Part shown: in pieces, positions 10,748 through 19,722 of the stretch
Layout of the letters: every line of letters begins with the position of its first letter
Numbering within the stretch: position 1 is the first letter of the stretch
From: Lichenicola sp964249735
GTDB taxonomy: Bacteria; Pseudomonadota; Alphaproteobacteria; Acetobacterales; Acetobacteraceae
Assembly: GCA_964249735.1 (NCBI GenBank)
Contig: CAXUDP010000006.1
Span: 1 to 64,000, forward strand
Length of the DNA: 64,000 bases
Direction: 5' to 3'
The notes under the pieces: model-generated
Databases searched by the model: none
Told to the model about the DNA's origin: nothing
The model's input: only the letters and a program-made list of their open reading frames with translations
Made by a program: the position numbers and the translations under genes

Positions 10748-12259
10748 ATGCTCGACGGCAGCTTCAGCGGCCTGAAGGCGGCGGCGGTGGCGCCACGGCT
10801 GCGCCGGTTCCTCGTCGGCGGGCTTCCGGCGCTGGCCGACTGGTTCGGCGCCGCGCCGATCGTCGGCTGCCGCGGCGACCGCGACCGATTGCGCGGTCTG
10901 ATCGACCGCGACCTGGCCGCGATCGACCGCCTGATCGCCGGCCAGCTCGACGCGATCCTGCACCATCCGCGCCTGCAGCGGCTGGAAGGCTCCTGGCGCG
11001 GCCTGGCCTGGCTGGTGGACGGGGTCGACCCATCGTCGCTGATCCGGGTGCGCGTGCTGTCGGCGTCCTGGAACGAGATCGGCCGCGACTTCGACCGGGC
11101 GATCGAGTTCGACCAGAGCGCCCTGTTCCGCATGATCTACGAGGACGAGCTCGGCCGTCCCGGCGGCGAGCCGTTCGGGCTGCTGGTGGTGGACCACGAG
11201 ATGCGCCACCGCGCCGAGCGGCGCAGCGCCTCCGGGCCGCTGCCAGTGGACGACGTGTCGGCGCTTGCCTCGCTCGGCGCGATGGCGGCGGCGGCGTTCG
11301 CGCCCACGGTGGTGTCGGCGTCGCCGGGGCTGCTGGGCGTGGACCGGTTCGAGGAGCTGGCGCTGTCGTTCGACCCGACCGCGTCGCTGCGCGACGCGGA
11401 CCACGCCCGCTGGCGGGGCTTGTCCACGCAGGACGGGTCGCGTTTCCTGTGCGTCACCCTGCCGCGGGTGCTGGCCCGGCCGCCCTGGGCGGCCGACCCG
11501 GCCCGCGGCGAAGGGTTCCGCTATGCGGAGCACGCGCCGGAGCCGCGCCACCGGGTGTGGTCGGTCGCGGGCTACGCCTTCGCCTCGGTGGTGATCCGGG
11601 CGCAGAGCCATTTCCGCTGGCCGGCGGACATACGCGGGGTGGAAACCGACCGGCTCGGCGGCGGCCTGGTGCCGGACCTGGTGGTGGAGCCGTTCGGCAC
11701 CGACCGCATCGTCGACGGCAAGGGGGGCTGGTGCCGGCCGCCGCTCGACCTGACCCTGACCGACGCGCAGGAACGCCGGCTGGTGGAGGCCGGGCTGATC
11801 CCGCTCAACCGCCTGCCGCACGGCAACGAGGCGCTGTTCACCTCCGTGCGCAGCCTGTATGCGGCGCCGTCCGGCGGGACCGGCGGCCAGGAGCCCGGGA
11901 TCGCGGCTGCCAACGAGCGGATCTCGGCGCAGATCAACTCCATGCTGTGCGTGTCGCGCTTCGCCCACTACCTGAAGGTGATGGGCCGCGAGATGGTCGG
12001 CTCGATGCTGACCGGGAGCGAGATCGAGCAGCGGCTGCAGCGCTGGCTGTCGCGCTACACCAACGGCAGCACGCGCGCCGGGCCGGACGCCCGGGCGCAG
12101 CACCCGCTGGTGTCGAGCAAGGTTTCGGTGCGCGAGCGGTCCGACCGTCCCGGAACCTTCGGCTGCATCATCCACCTGCAGCCGCACTACCAGCTCGACG
12201 ACATCGAGACGACGTTCCGGCTGGTGACCGAGCTGTCGGTGCCCGGCGCGCGGAGCTGA
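10748..12259 (+). CDS. Second, divergent TssC-family protein (ImpD type)
   Basis: This 503-residue protein keeps the TssC framework: LEGSWRGLAWLVDG, FRMIYEDELGRPGGEPFG, a SRFAHYLKVMGREMVGS block and a C-terminal RPGTFGCIIHLQPHYQLDD block. It differs from the upstream TssC through most of its length. Two tssC genes in a row followed by tagJ is the layout of the Rhizobium/Agrobacterium imp clusters, where one TssC forms the sheath with TssB. The role of this second copy is not established here; a minor or modified sheath subunit is possible. The ATG at 10748 is the first in frame, but similarity-like sequence (ALREAPGAQPDDPLREAM) continues upstream to about 10679, so the true start may be a CTG or overlap tssC. 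Confidence 0.88.
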   Translation: MLDGSFSGLKAAAVAPRLRRFLVGGLPALADWFGAAPIVGCRGDRDRLRGLIDRDLAAIDRLIAGQLDAILHHPRLQRLEGSWRGLAWLVDGVDPSSLIRVRVLSASWNEIGRDFDRAIEFDQSALFRMIYEDELGRPGGEPFGLLVVDHEMRHRAERRSASGPLPVDDVSALASLGAMAAAAFAPTVVSASPGLLGVDRFEELALSFDPTASLRDADHARWRGLSTQDGSRFLCVTLPRVLARPPWAADPARGEGFRYAEHAPEPRHRVWSVAGYAFASVVIRAQSHFRWPADIRGVETDRLGGGLVPDLVVEPFGTDRIVDGKGGWCRPPLDLTLTDAQERRLVEAGLIPLNRLPHGNEALFTSVRSLYAAPSGGTGGQEPGIAAANERISAQINSMLCVSRFAHYLKVMGREMVGSMLTGSEIEQRLQRWLSRYTNGSTRAGPDARAQHPLVSSKVSVRERSDRPGTFGCIIHLQPHYQLDDIETTFRLVTELSVPGARS

Positions 12260-12370
12260 CGGACGCTCGTCCCGGCGCCGCCCCGACAAGCGGGCTGGCA
12301 GAAATGCCGGAAAAGTGAAAAACTGTTTCGCGTCGGCAGGCATCTGACCGTCGACGAACATGGTGGGGAC

Positions 12371-13207
12371 ATGGGCGACGGGCAGAACGGTGCGATCCCT
12401 CCAGGAGCGGACCCCGGCGGCGTCGGCGCGCTGTTCCGTGCGGGACGGCTGGAGGAGGCGGTGGCGCTGGCCGGCGACACCGTGCGCCGTGCGCCCGGCG
12501 ACGTGGCGAACCGGCTGCTGCTGGCCGAGATCCTGCTGTTCGCCGGCAACGCCGACCGCGCCGACAAGGTGCTGGACGCCGCCGAGGCGGTGGACCCGTC
12601 GCTCGGACTGTACGTGTCGGAGTTCCGGCACCTGCTGCGTGCCGAGGCGATCCGCCGGCAGTGCTGGCGCGAGGGACGGGTGCCGGAGTTCCTGGGCGAG
12701 CCCACGGAAACGCTGCAGCACAGCCTGAAGGCGCTAGCGGCGCTGCGCGGTGGCGACGAGGGTGCGGCCGCAGAGGCGGCAGCGGCGGCGGAAGCGGTGC
12801 GTCCGCGCGTCGCCGGACACCACGGCGAGGCGCCGTTCGACGACTTCCGCGATGCCGACGACCTGTGCGCCGGGCTGGTCGAGGTGCTGACCGCGACCGG
12901 GCGCTATTTCTGGGTGCCGTTGGAGCGGATCGCCGAGATGGCGTTCGCGGCCCCGCGCCGCACCCGCGACCTGTTCTGGCGGCGCTGCAGCATGACGGTG
13001 AACGGGGGCCCGGACGGCGACGTGTACGTCCCGGCGCTCTATCTCGATCCGCAGGAGGCGGACCCGGCGGGGGACGGCTCCCTGCGCATCGGCGACGCCA
13101 CCGACTGGGTCGGCGACCGGGTGGTGCGCGGGCGCGGCCAGCGGGTGTTCCTGACCGGCGAGGACGGGCTGGCGATCCGCGACCTGTCGGCGCTCCGGTT
13201 CGGATGA
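12371..13207 (+). CDS. tagJ: T6SS accessory protein TagJ (ImpE family)
   Basis: The 278-residue protein has an N-terminal TPR-like helical part (LFRAGRLEEAVALAGDTVRRAPGD) and the ImpE signature FDDFRDADDLCAGLVEVLTATGRYFWVPLERI (about 156-187). TagJ proteins bind the TssB N-terminus and may help ClpV handle the sheath. It lies between the second tssC and tssE, as in other imp clusters. GGGG lies just before the ATG. A 111-base gap separates it from the preceding gene. Confidence 0.9.
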   Translation: MGDGQNGAIPPGADPGGVGALFRAGRLEEAVALAGDTVRRAPGDVANRLLLAEILLFAGNADRADKVLDAAEAVDPSLGLYVSEFRHLLRAEAIRRQCWREGRVPEFLGEPTETLQHSLKALAALRGGDEGAAAEAAAAAEAVRPRVAGHHGEAPFDDFRDADDLCAGLVEVLTATGRYFWVPLERIAEMAFAAPRRTRDLFWRRCSMTVNGGPDGDVYVPALYLDPQEADPAGDGSLRIGDATDWVGDRVVRGRGQRVFLTGEDGLAIRDLSALRFG

Positions 13208-13240
13208 GCCGCCGGGCGGTGCGGACGTGAGGATGCGGCG

Positions 13241-13747
13241 GTGAGGGTCCCCCGTGAGGCCGGGCGCGAGGCGCCGCGCCGGGTGCTGGGCTCGGTGCTC
13301 GACCGGCTGCTCGACGACGCGGCCCCGGCGTTCGATCCGCAGGGCGGCCGCGATCCCGTGGCCGAGCTGCGCGTGGCGGTGCATCGCGACCTCGAGGCGC
13401 TGCTGAACGCGCGCCGGCCTTGGCGCGGGATCCCGTCCGGTCAGGCGGCGGCGCAGGGCTCCAGCCTGTCCTTCGGCGTGCCGGACTTCACCTCCGGCGG
13501 GCTGAACCACCGCGACGAGCGGGAAGCGCTGCGTCACGAGATTGAGCTGACCATTCGCCGGCACGAGCCGCGCCTGACTCAGGTCCGGGTCCGGCTGCGC
13601 GACGAGCCGGACCGGCTGCGCGCGGTGCTCCGGTTCCGGATCGAGGCGGTGCTGCGCGTCGAGCCGGTGGTGGCGCCGATCGCGTTCGACACCGCCGTGC
13701 ACGCCGCCACCGCCGCCGTGGTGCTGCAGTTGCAGCAGGGCGCCTGA
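13241..13747 (+). CDS. tssE: T6SS baseplate protein TssE (gp25-like)
   Basis: The 168-residue protein is a gp25/lysozyme-fold TssE. It has SVLDRLLDDAAPAFDPQ at the N-terminus, the VAVHRDLEALLNARRPW segment and the conserved IRRHEPRLTQVRVRL block (about 101-115) containing the EPR motif of TssE. TssE forms the baseplate wedge with TssF and TssG. The start is a GTG at 13241. It lies 33 bases after tagJ and four bases before tssF. Confidence 0.93.
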   Translation: MRVPREAGREAPRRVLGSVLDRLLDDAAPAFDPQGGRDPVAELRVAVHRDLEALLNARRPWRGIPSGQAAAQGSSLSFGVPDFTSGGLNHRDEREALRHEIELTIRRHEPRLTQVRVRLRDEPDRLRAVLRFRIEAVLRVEPVVAPIAFDTAVHAATAAVVLQLQQGA

Positions 13748-13751
13748 CACC

Positions 13752-15587
13752 GTGACCGATCCGCTTCTTCCCTACTACAACCGGGAGCTGTCGGCGCTGC
13801 GCGAGCTCGCGGCGCAGTTTGCCGAGGCCAACCCCAAGGCGGCGGGGCGGCTGCGGCTCGGGCCCGACTCCGCCGACGACCCGCATGTCGGGCGGCTGCT
13901 GGAAGGGGTGGCGTTCCTGGCCGGCCGCGTGCACCGCCGCCTGGACGACGAGTTCCCCGAGCTGACCGACGCGCTGCTCGGCGTGCTGTATCCGCACTAC
14001 CTAGCGCCGGTGCCGTCGGCGGCGATCATGCAGTTCACCTGCCAGCCGGACCTGCGCGTGCCGGTGACGGTGCCGCGCGGCACCGCGATCGAGACCGATC
14101 CGGTGGAGGGCGAGCCTTGCTCGTTCACCACCACCGCCGCGGTCACCCTGTGGCCGATCCGGGTGGAGGGGGTGCGACTGACCGGGCTGCCGCTGGCGGC
14201 TCCGGTGAACCCGCAGGCGCGCGGCGCCCGCTCGGTGCTGCGGCTGGCGCTGGCCACCGTGGACCCGGAGGCGGGCTTCGCCGAGCTGGGGGTGGACCGG
14301 CTGCAGCTGTTCCTGCGCGGCCCGATCGAGCAGAGCCTGCTGCTCTACGAGCTGATCTGCCGCAACTGCGTCGGCATCGCCTGTGCGGACGGGCCGAACG
14401 ACCCGACGCCGACCCTGCTGCCGGCATCAAGCGTGCAGCCGGCCGGCTTCGGCGACGCCGAAGGGCTGTATCCGTGGTCGGCGCGCTCGTTCTCCGGCTT
14501 CCGCCTGCTGACCGAGTACTTCGCGCTGCCGGAGAAGTTCCTGTTCGTCGACCTCCTCGGGCTGGACGCGCGCACCCTGCTGCACGCCGGCAACCGGATG
14601 GAGGTGTTCCTCTACCTCGACCGTGCGGTGCCGGAGATGGAGCGCACGCTGCGCCCGGACGCGCTGGCGCTCGGCTGCGTGCCGATGGTCAACCTGTTCC
14701 CCCGCCGCTGCGAGCCGGTGGCGCTGACTCACGAGGACACCGAGTACCACGTCGCCGCCGACCACCGGCGCGCGCGCAGCCTGGAGATCTGGAGCGTCGA
14801 GCGGGTGCGCGAGCTGCACGGCGACGGCAGCCTGCGCCCGTGGCGGCCGTTCTACCGCCACGCGCCGTACGACGCCGAGGCCGGCGAGGCGACCGACGTC
14901 CCGGCCGGCTACTACAACGTGGTCCGGCGCGCCGCGTCGCCGGCAATCGGCGGCTCGGAGGTGTTCCTGGCGGTGATGGACCCGGCCCTGTCGGTGGACC
15001 GGCCGGCCGACTCGGTGCTGTCGGTGGACGCGCTGTGCTCCAACCGCGACCTGCCGGCGCAGCTGCCGTTCGGCGGCGACCAGCCGCGCCTGCACCTGTC
15101 GGAAGGCTTGAGCGCGGTGCTGTCGCTGTCCTGCCTGACGCCGATCTCGGGCGCGCTCCGGGCGCAGCTGCACGACAACCGCGCCTGGCGGCTGATCTCC
15201 CACCTGTCGCTCAGCCACCTGTCGGTGGTGGGAGGTGCCGCGGCGGCGGACACCCTGCGCGAGGTGCTCAGGCTCTACGACCTGCACGACAGCGCCGAAA
15301 CCCGCAGCGCCATCGCCGGCCTGGTGGAGGTGAGCGCCACCGGCGGTACCGCGCGCGTGCCGGGCGCGCGGCCGGGCGCGTTCTGCCGCGGGCTGGACGT
15401 GCAGCTCACCTTCGAGCCCAGGCTGTGGAGCGCGTCCGGGCTGTTCCTCCTGGCCTCCGTGCTGGAGCGGTTCCTGGCGCTGCACGCCACCGTCAACTCG
15501 TTCGTGCGCACCTCCGTGGTGCTGCAGGGCAGGCCCGGGGTGGTGGCCTCGTTCCCGCCGCGTGCCGGCGCGCGCGTCCTGCTGTGA
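13752..15587 (+). CDS. tssF: T6SS baseplate protein TssF
   Basis: The 611-residue protein opens LLPYYNRELSALRELAAQFAE and continues with VGRLLEGVAFLAGRVHRRLDDEFPELTDALL, the N-terminal TssF/ImpG pattern, and ends with the VLERFLALHATVNSFVRTSVVL block. TssF is the main wedge subunit of the baseplate. Translation starts at a GTG four bases after tssE and the stop overlaps the GTG of tssG, so tssE-F-G are translationally linked. Confidence 0.95.
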   Translation: MTDPLLPYYNRELSALRELAAQFAEANPKAAGRLRLGPDSADDPHVGRLLEGVAFLAGRVHRRLDDEFPELTDALLGVLYPHYLAPVPSAAIMQFTCQPDLRVPVTVPRGTAIETDPVEGEPCSFTTTAAVTLWPIRVEGVRLTGLPLAAPVNPQARGARSVLRLALATVDPEAGFAELGVDRLQLFLRGPIEQSLLLYELICRNCVGIACADGPNDPTPTLLPASSVQPAGFGDAEGLYPWSARSFSGFRLLTEYFALPEKFLFVDLLGLDARTLLHAGNRMEVFLYLDRAVPEMERTLRPDALALGCVPMVNLFPRRCEPVALTHEDTEYHVAADHRRARSLEIWSVERVRELHGDGSLRPWRPFYRHAPYDAEAGEATDVPAGYYNVVRRAASPAIGGSEVFLAVMDPALSVDRPADSVLSVDALCSNRDLPAQLPFGGDQPRLHLSEGLSAVLSLSCLTPISGALRAQLHDNRAWRLISHLSLSHLSVVGGAAAADTLREVLRLYDLHDSAETRSAIAGLVEVSATGGTARVPGARPGAFCRGLDVQLTFEPRLWSASGLFLLASVLERFLALHATVNSFVRTSVVLQGRPGVVASFPPRAGARVLL

Positions 15588-16813
15588 GCGGCGCCGGACA
15601 GGGGCCGGAGCACGGGCTGCCGGCGACGGTCGACCATCCGCAGGCCGCCGACACCTCCGTCCTCGACGATCCGGCAGCGCTGCCGGTCCCGGCGCAGGCG
15701 GGCCGGTCCCCGCGTCGCGGTGCGGCCCAGAGCCTGCTGGACCGGCTGGTCCGACAGCCGCAGCGGTTCGGCTTCGACGCCGCGGTGATGCTGCTGATGC
15801 AGGCGGCGCGGCGTCGCGATCCCGGCCGGGCGGTGCGGTTCCATGCCCCGGCCGGACTCGGATATCCCGCCGCCGACGTGCTCGCGGTGCAGCGGCGCCC
15901 GGATGGCTACCACGCCACGGTGACGCCGATCGGCCTGACCGGGCCGTCCGGGGTGCTGCCGCGCCCGTACAGCGAGATGGTGGTTGCAGAGCAGCGCCGC
16001 CGCTCGCCGGCGCTGGCGGCGTTCCTGGACGTGCTGGCGCAGCGTCCGGTGGCGCTGTTCGCCGAGGCCGCGATCAAGTATCGCCCGCATCGCGCCGCCG
16101 CCGCGGCGCTGGTCGCGCGGCAGGAGCGGGAGGAGACGCGGGCGTTCGAGCTGGGCGTCGGGCTCGGCCTCGACCCGGAGCCGGTCACGCCGCCCGACCC
16201 GCTGGGCGCGCTGCTGCTGGCGCTGGACGGGTTCGGCACCCCCAACCTGCTCGACCGGCTCGGGCTCGACCCGGCGCCGCTGCTGCACTACGCTGGCCAG
16301 TTCGCGACCCGGCCGCGCTCGGCCGACCGGCTGGCCGCGATCGTGTCGGACTGGCTGGGCCAGGCGGTCGCGGTGGAGCAGTTCGCCGGCACCTGGCTGC
16401 CGCTCCGGCCGGAAGAGCGCTCGGCGCTGCCGGTGACGCTGCCGAACGGTCAGGCGGCGCCCTCGTTCAACCAGCTCGGCGTCGATGCCGCCGCCGGGAC
16501 GCGGTGCTGGGACATACAGTCGCGGATCGTGCTCCGGATCGGGCCGCTGAGCCTGCCGGAGTTCCAGTCGCTGCTGCCCTCTGGGCGCCGGCTGCAGCAC
16601 ATGGTGTCCCTGGTGCGCGCCTTCCTGGGGCTGGAGGTGGCGTTCGCGGTCAACCCGGTGTTGTCGCGCGACGCGGTGCCGCCGCTGGAGATGGCGGCGG
16701 TGGAGCCGCCGCGCCTGGGCTGGAACAGCTGGCTGCCGGTGTCCGCCCGCGCGGAGGATGCAGCCGAGGCGGTGTTCGAGGCGGACCTGGTGGAGCGGGA
16801 GGTGCGGGCGTGA
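15584..16813 (+). CDS. tssG: T6SS baseplate protein TssG
   Basis: The start is a GTG overlapping the tssF stop (GTGA at 15584-15587). The 409-residue product has the ImpH/TssG signature: RQPQRFGFDAAVMLLMQAA, FHAPAGLGYPAADVLAVQ, a LTGPSGVLPRPYSEMVV motif and a C-terminal LGWNSWLPV. It completes the TssEFG wedge. The long reading frame upstream of 15584 is an overlap with tssF. Its own stop overlaps the next start in the same GTGA manner. Confidence 0.95.
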   Translation: MSGAGQGPEHGLPATVDHPQAADTSVLDDPAALPVPAQAGRSPRRGAAQSLLDRLVRQPQRFGFDAAVMLLMQAARRRDPGRAVRFHAPAGLGYPAADVLAVQRRPDGYHATVTPIGLTGPSGVLPRPYSEMVVAEQRRRSPALAAFLDVLAQRPVALFAEAAIKYRPHRAAAAALVARQEREETRAFELGVGLGLDPEPVTPPDPLGALLLALDGFGTPNLLDRLGLDPAPLLHYAGQFATRPRSADRLAAIVSDWLGQAVAVEQFAGTWLPLRPEERSALPVTLPNGQAAPSFNQLGVDAAAGTRCWDIQSRIVLRIGPLSLPEFQSLLPSGRRLQHMVSLVRAFLGLEVAFAVNPVLSRDAVPPLEMAAVEPPRLGWNSWLPVSARAEDAAEAVFEADLVEREVRA

Positions 16814-18330
16814 GCGGCACCTGGCGCGGCTACGTCGCCGACGTGCCCTACACCGCCAACTACCATCCGCAGCAGGCGCCGGCGAACCTGGAGCTGGCCT
16901 GCCTGCTGAACCGGACCGTCGGGCCGCTGGCGGGGAACGGCGACCGCCTCACCTATGTCGAGCTGGGCTGCGGCCGCGGCCGCACCGCGCTGTGCCTGGC
17001 CGCCAGCAACCCCGGCTGGACCGTGATCGGCCTCGACGTGATGCCGGCGCACGTAGCGGAAGCACGCGCGCTGGCCGTGGAGGCCGGGATCGACAACGTG
17101 TCGTTCGTCGAGGCGGACCTGGCAGGGTTCGACCCGTCGGCGCTGCCGGAGATCGACGTGGCGAGCGCGCACGGGGTGTGGAGCTGGGTCGACGATGCGG
17201 TGCGGGCCGGCATCGTGCGCCTGCTGGCCTCGCGGCTGCGTCCCGGCGGCGTGCTGCACCTGAGCTACAACGCCCTGCCGGGCTGGCAGGGGGCGATCGG
17301 GCTGCAGCGCCTGCTGATGGAGGCCGGCGACCGCATCGGTGGCCGCACCGACCGCCGCGCGGCGGGCGCCCTGGAGCTGGCGCAGGCGCTGCGTGCGGCG
17401 GGTGCCGTGCACCTCGCGGCCGGGCAGCCGTCGGAGCTGATCGACCGCGCCCGCGACGCGCAGGCCGCCTATCTCAGCCACGAGTTCATGAACCGGCATT
17501 GGCGCCCGTGCTTCGGCGCCGACGTGCTCGACGCGCTCGCCCCGGCGCGGCTCGATTTCGTCGGCTCGGCCGAGCTGCTGGAGAACTTCCCGTCGCTGAT
17601 GCTGACGCCCGAGCAGCGCGCGGTGTGCGACCGCATCGACGAGCCACGCCTGGCCGAGCTGGCACGCGACCTGTGCCTGGACCGGACGCTGCGCAGCGAC
17701 GTGTTCGTCCGCGGCGCCCGCACGATCGGCCGGGAGGAGCAGGAGCAGCGCCTGCGCGCGCTCACCCTGTGCCTGCTCCGCGCGCCGGAGGAGGTGGTGT
17801 ACTCGCTGAAGATGCCGGGCGGCACCGCCACGCTGGGGACGGAGTTCTTCCGTCCGGCGGTGGAACGGCTGGCGCAGGGGCCATGCGGGGTCGCGGCGCT
17901 GCTCGACGCGGCGGGCGGCCAGCGCGGCAGCGCGCTCGACCTGGTCGGGCTGCTGGTCGGGTCCGGGCAGGCGGCCGTGGTCGCGCGTCCGGGGCAGGCG
18001 GGCGCGGGGGAGGCGGCCTCGCGGCTGAACCGGCTGCTGGGCGCGCGCATCCTGCGCGGCGAGGCGGTGCAGCTCCTCGGCCTCGCCAGCATCCGGCTCG
18101 GCACCGGGCTGCCGTCGAGCGCGGACGAGGCGGTGGTGGCCGCCGCCCTCGCGGTGCCCGGCGACGGCGCGGGCGGAGTGGGCGAGGCCGATCGCCTGCT
18201 CCGCGACGCTTTTGCGCCGTCGCCGGACCCGGCGCGGCAGGCGTTCGGGCAGGGTGCCGCGGCGCTGCGGACGCGCCGGCTGGCGGTGTGGCAGGGTGCC
18301 GGGCTGGTCGAAGCCGATCCGGCCGCATAG
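16810..18330 (+). CDS. SAM-dependent methyltransferase embedded in the T6SS operon
   Basis: The 506-residue product carries a class I SAM-binding motif VELGCGRGRTALCLA (about 50-64) followed by the acidic post-II residue in IGLDVMP. It continues with HGVWSWVDD, LRPGGVLHLSYNALPGW, and a long C-terminal region that resembles the methyltransferase regulatory domain family (PF10119). Its GTG start overlaps the TGA of tssG (GTGA at 16810-16813), so it is translated with the baseplate genes. The substrate is unknown. A protein or T6SS-component target is an attractive guess because of the coupling, but nothing in the sequence proves it. Confidence 0.82.
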   Translation: MSGTWRGYVADVPYTANYHPQQAPANLELACLLNRTVGPLAGNGDRLTYVELGCGRGRTALCLAASNPGWTVIGLDVMPAHVAEARALAVEAGIDNVSFVEADLAGFDPSALPEIDVASAHGVWSWVDDAVRAGIVRLLASRLRPGGVLHLSYNALPGWQGAIGLQRLLMEAGDRIGGRTDRRAAGALELAQALRAAGAVHLAAGQPSELIDRARDAQAAYLSHEFMNRHWRPCFGADVLDALAPARLDFVGSAELLENFPSLMLTPEQRAVCDRIDEPRLAELARDLCLDRTLRSDVFVRGARTIGREEQEQRLRALTLCLLRAPEEVVYSLKMPGGTATLGTEFFRPAVERLAQGPCGVAALLDAAGGQRGSALDLVGLLVGSGQAAVVARPGQAGAGEAASRLNRLLGARILRGEAVQLLGLASIRLGTGLPSSADEAVVAAALAVPGDGAGGVGEADRLLRDAFAPSPDPARQAFGQGAAALRTRRLAVWQGAGLVEADPAA

Positions 18331-18420
18331 GATTTGGATCCGGTATCGCACCGGCTTTCCGCCCGGGTCCGGCTCGGCTACACCGTTCCGGCAGCACCTA
18401 TACGCGGATCACCCAACACG

Positions 18421-19722
18421 ATGAGCAGGCAGCACAGGCCCATAGCGGCTCGGATCTCCCGGCACGTCGCCGCCGGGCTGGCCGGACTTGCCCTGGCTGT
18501 CCCTGCCGCCGCCGCGCGTGCCGACGATGCCGGACCGGCCGCGGCGGTGCTGCTGATCGGCAACTCCGACTATGCCGCCCTGCCGAAGCTGCCGGGCTGC
18601 GTGCCGGCGATGCGCAGCCTCGCCGACCGGCTGCGCGCCAAGGGCGGCGACGTTGCCGAGCAGTTCGATGTCGCCGGTCCGTCGCTGCAGGCGGCGATCG
18701 GCAGCTTCGCGGTCCATCTTCCCGCCGGACGGAAGGCGGCGATCGTGTATTGCGGCTACGTGGCGGCCGACGCCGACAAGCTGTTCCTTCTGCCGGTGGG
18801 AGCGACCACGGCGCAGCCGGCCGACCTGCCGCGACAGGCGATCATCGCCCGCACCCTGTCGCGCGTGCTGTCCGGCCACGACTCCATCCTGGTCGCGGAG
18901 ATGCATCCGACGCCCGGGGCGCCGAGCTTGTCCAACGCCGTGCAGGGCCTGCGCGAGGCGTCTGCCATGAGCACCTACCTCGACCTGCGCACGGTGGACG
19001 GCACCGCCACCCCCGAGATCGACGCCTTTGCCCGGACGGTGGACCGTTCGGCCGGCTGGCCGTACCAGGCCGCATCCGGCACCGGACAGCCGCAGGGGGT
19101 CGCCACGGCAGGTGGCCCGGCTGCGCCCACCACGCCGCCGCCCTCCCCCTCGACGGAGCCGTCATCCGCACCGTCCGCGCCGGCGCCGCCGGAGGCTGCC
19201 GGACCGACGACGCCCGCCCCGGCGAACGCCGTTCCGGCCGCGCCCGCCCGTCCCGACCCCGCTGCCGGGGAGCCTGGGCGCGGGAAGGCCGGCCCGAAGA
19301 CGCCTGCTCCTGAAAAGCCTGTGCCTGGGAAGCCCGCTCCGACCAGGCCCGCGGCGGACGGGACAGCCCCAGGCCAGCCGGCCGCGGTTGCCTCCGCCGG
19401 CGCGTCGGGGGATGGGGCGGCGTCGGCCAGGGGGTCGTCCAGCCCCGCCGCGCCGGACGCGGACAAGGCCGCCGCTCCGAAGCCGGCGGCGCCGAAGCCG
19501 CCGCGCGTCAAGGCCGGCACGCCGGGTGGCTCCCCCAGCATCCGCCGCCTGCAGGTTTCCCTGCTGGCGCTCGGCTACTACAACCACCAGATCGACGGCC
19601 TGGCGAGCCCGGCGACGCAGCAAGCGGTCCGGGCCTACCAAAGGTCGCTCAAGCATCCGGAGACAGGGTTCCTGACCTACGCGGAAAGCTCGGAACTGGG
19701 AAAGGTCGGCGCCCGCAGATGA
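18421..19722 (+). CDS. Secreted caspase-like protein lacking the catalytic dyad, with peptidoglycan-binding domain
   Basis: The 433-residue protein has an N-terminal signal peptide ending near AARA (35). Residues 40-190 resemble the bacterial caspase/peptidase C14 fold: VLLIGNSDYAALPKLPGCVPAM matches the first strand region and AIVYCGYVAADADKLFLLPV the second. The catalytic GHG is GYV here, and the expected DxC near residue 158 reads VAEMHP, so both catalytic residues seem lost. A Pro/Ala/Lys-rich linker (about 220-368) leads to a C-terminal peptidoglycan-binding-1 domain (IRRLQVSLLALGYYNHQIDG). Its stop overlaps the next start (ATGA). A periplasmic sensing, scaffolding or wall-docking role is inference. 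Confidence 0.75.
   Translation: MSRQHRPIAARISRHVAAGLAGLALAVPAAAARADDAGPAAAVLLIGNSDYAALPKLPGCVPAMRSLADRLRAKGGDVAEQFDVAGPSLQAAIGSFAVHLPAGRKAAIVYCGYVAADADKLFLLPVGATTAQPADLPRQAIIARTLSRVLSGHDSILVAEMHPTPGAPSLSNAVQGLREASAMSTYLDLRTVDGTATPEIDAFARTVDRSAGWPYQAASGTGQPQGVATAGGPAAPTTPPPSPSTEPSSAPSAPAPPEAAGPTTPAPANAVPAAPARPDPAAGEPGRGKAGPKTPAPEKPVPGKPAPTRPAADGTAPGQPAAVASAGASGDGAASARGSSSPAAPDADKAAAPKPAAPKPPRVKAGTPGGSPSIRRLQVSLLALGYYNHQIDGLASPATQQAVRAYQRSLKHPETGFLTYAESSELGKVGARR

Noticed and set aside
15562..16809. An N-terminal extension of the methyltransferase
   Set aside because: The upstream part overlaps tssG in another frame and is low-complexity Arg/Gly/Ala. The GTG at 16810 overlaps the tssG stop in the pattern used throughout this operon.
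18421..19722. The caspase-like protein as an active T6SS effector
   Set aside because: The catalytic GHG and DxC motifs are missing and it has a signal peptide and wall-binding domain, so toxicity through caspase activity is not supported.
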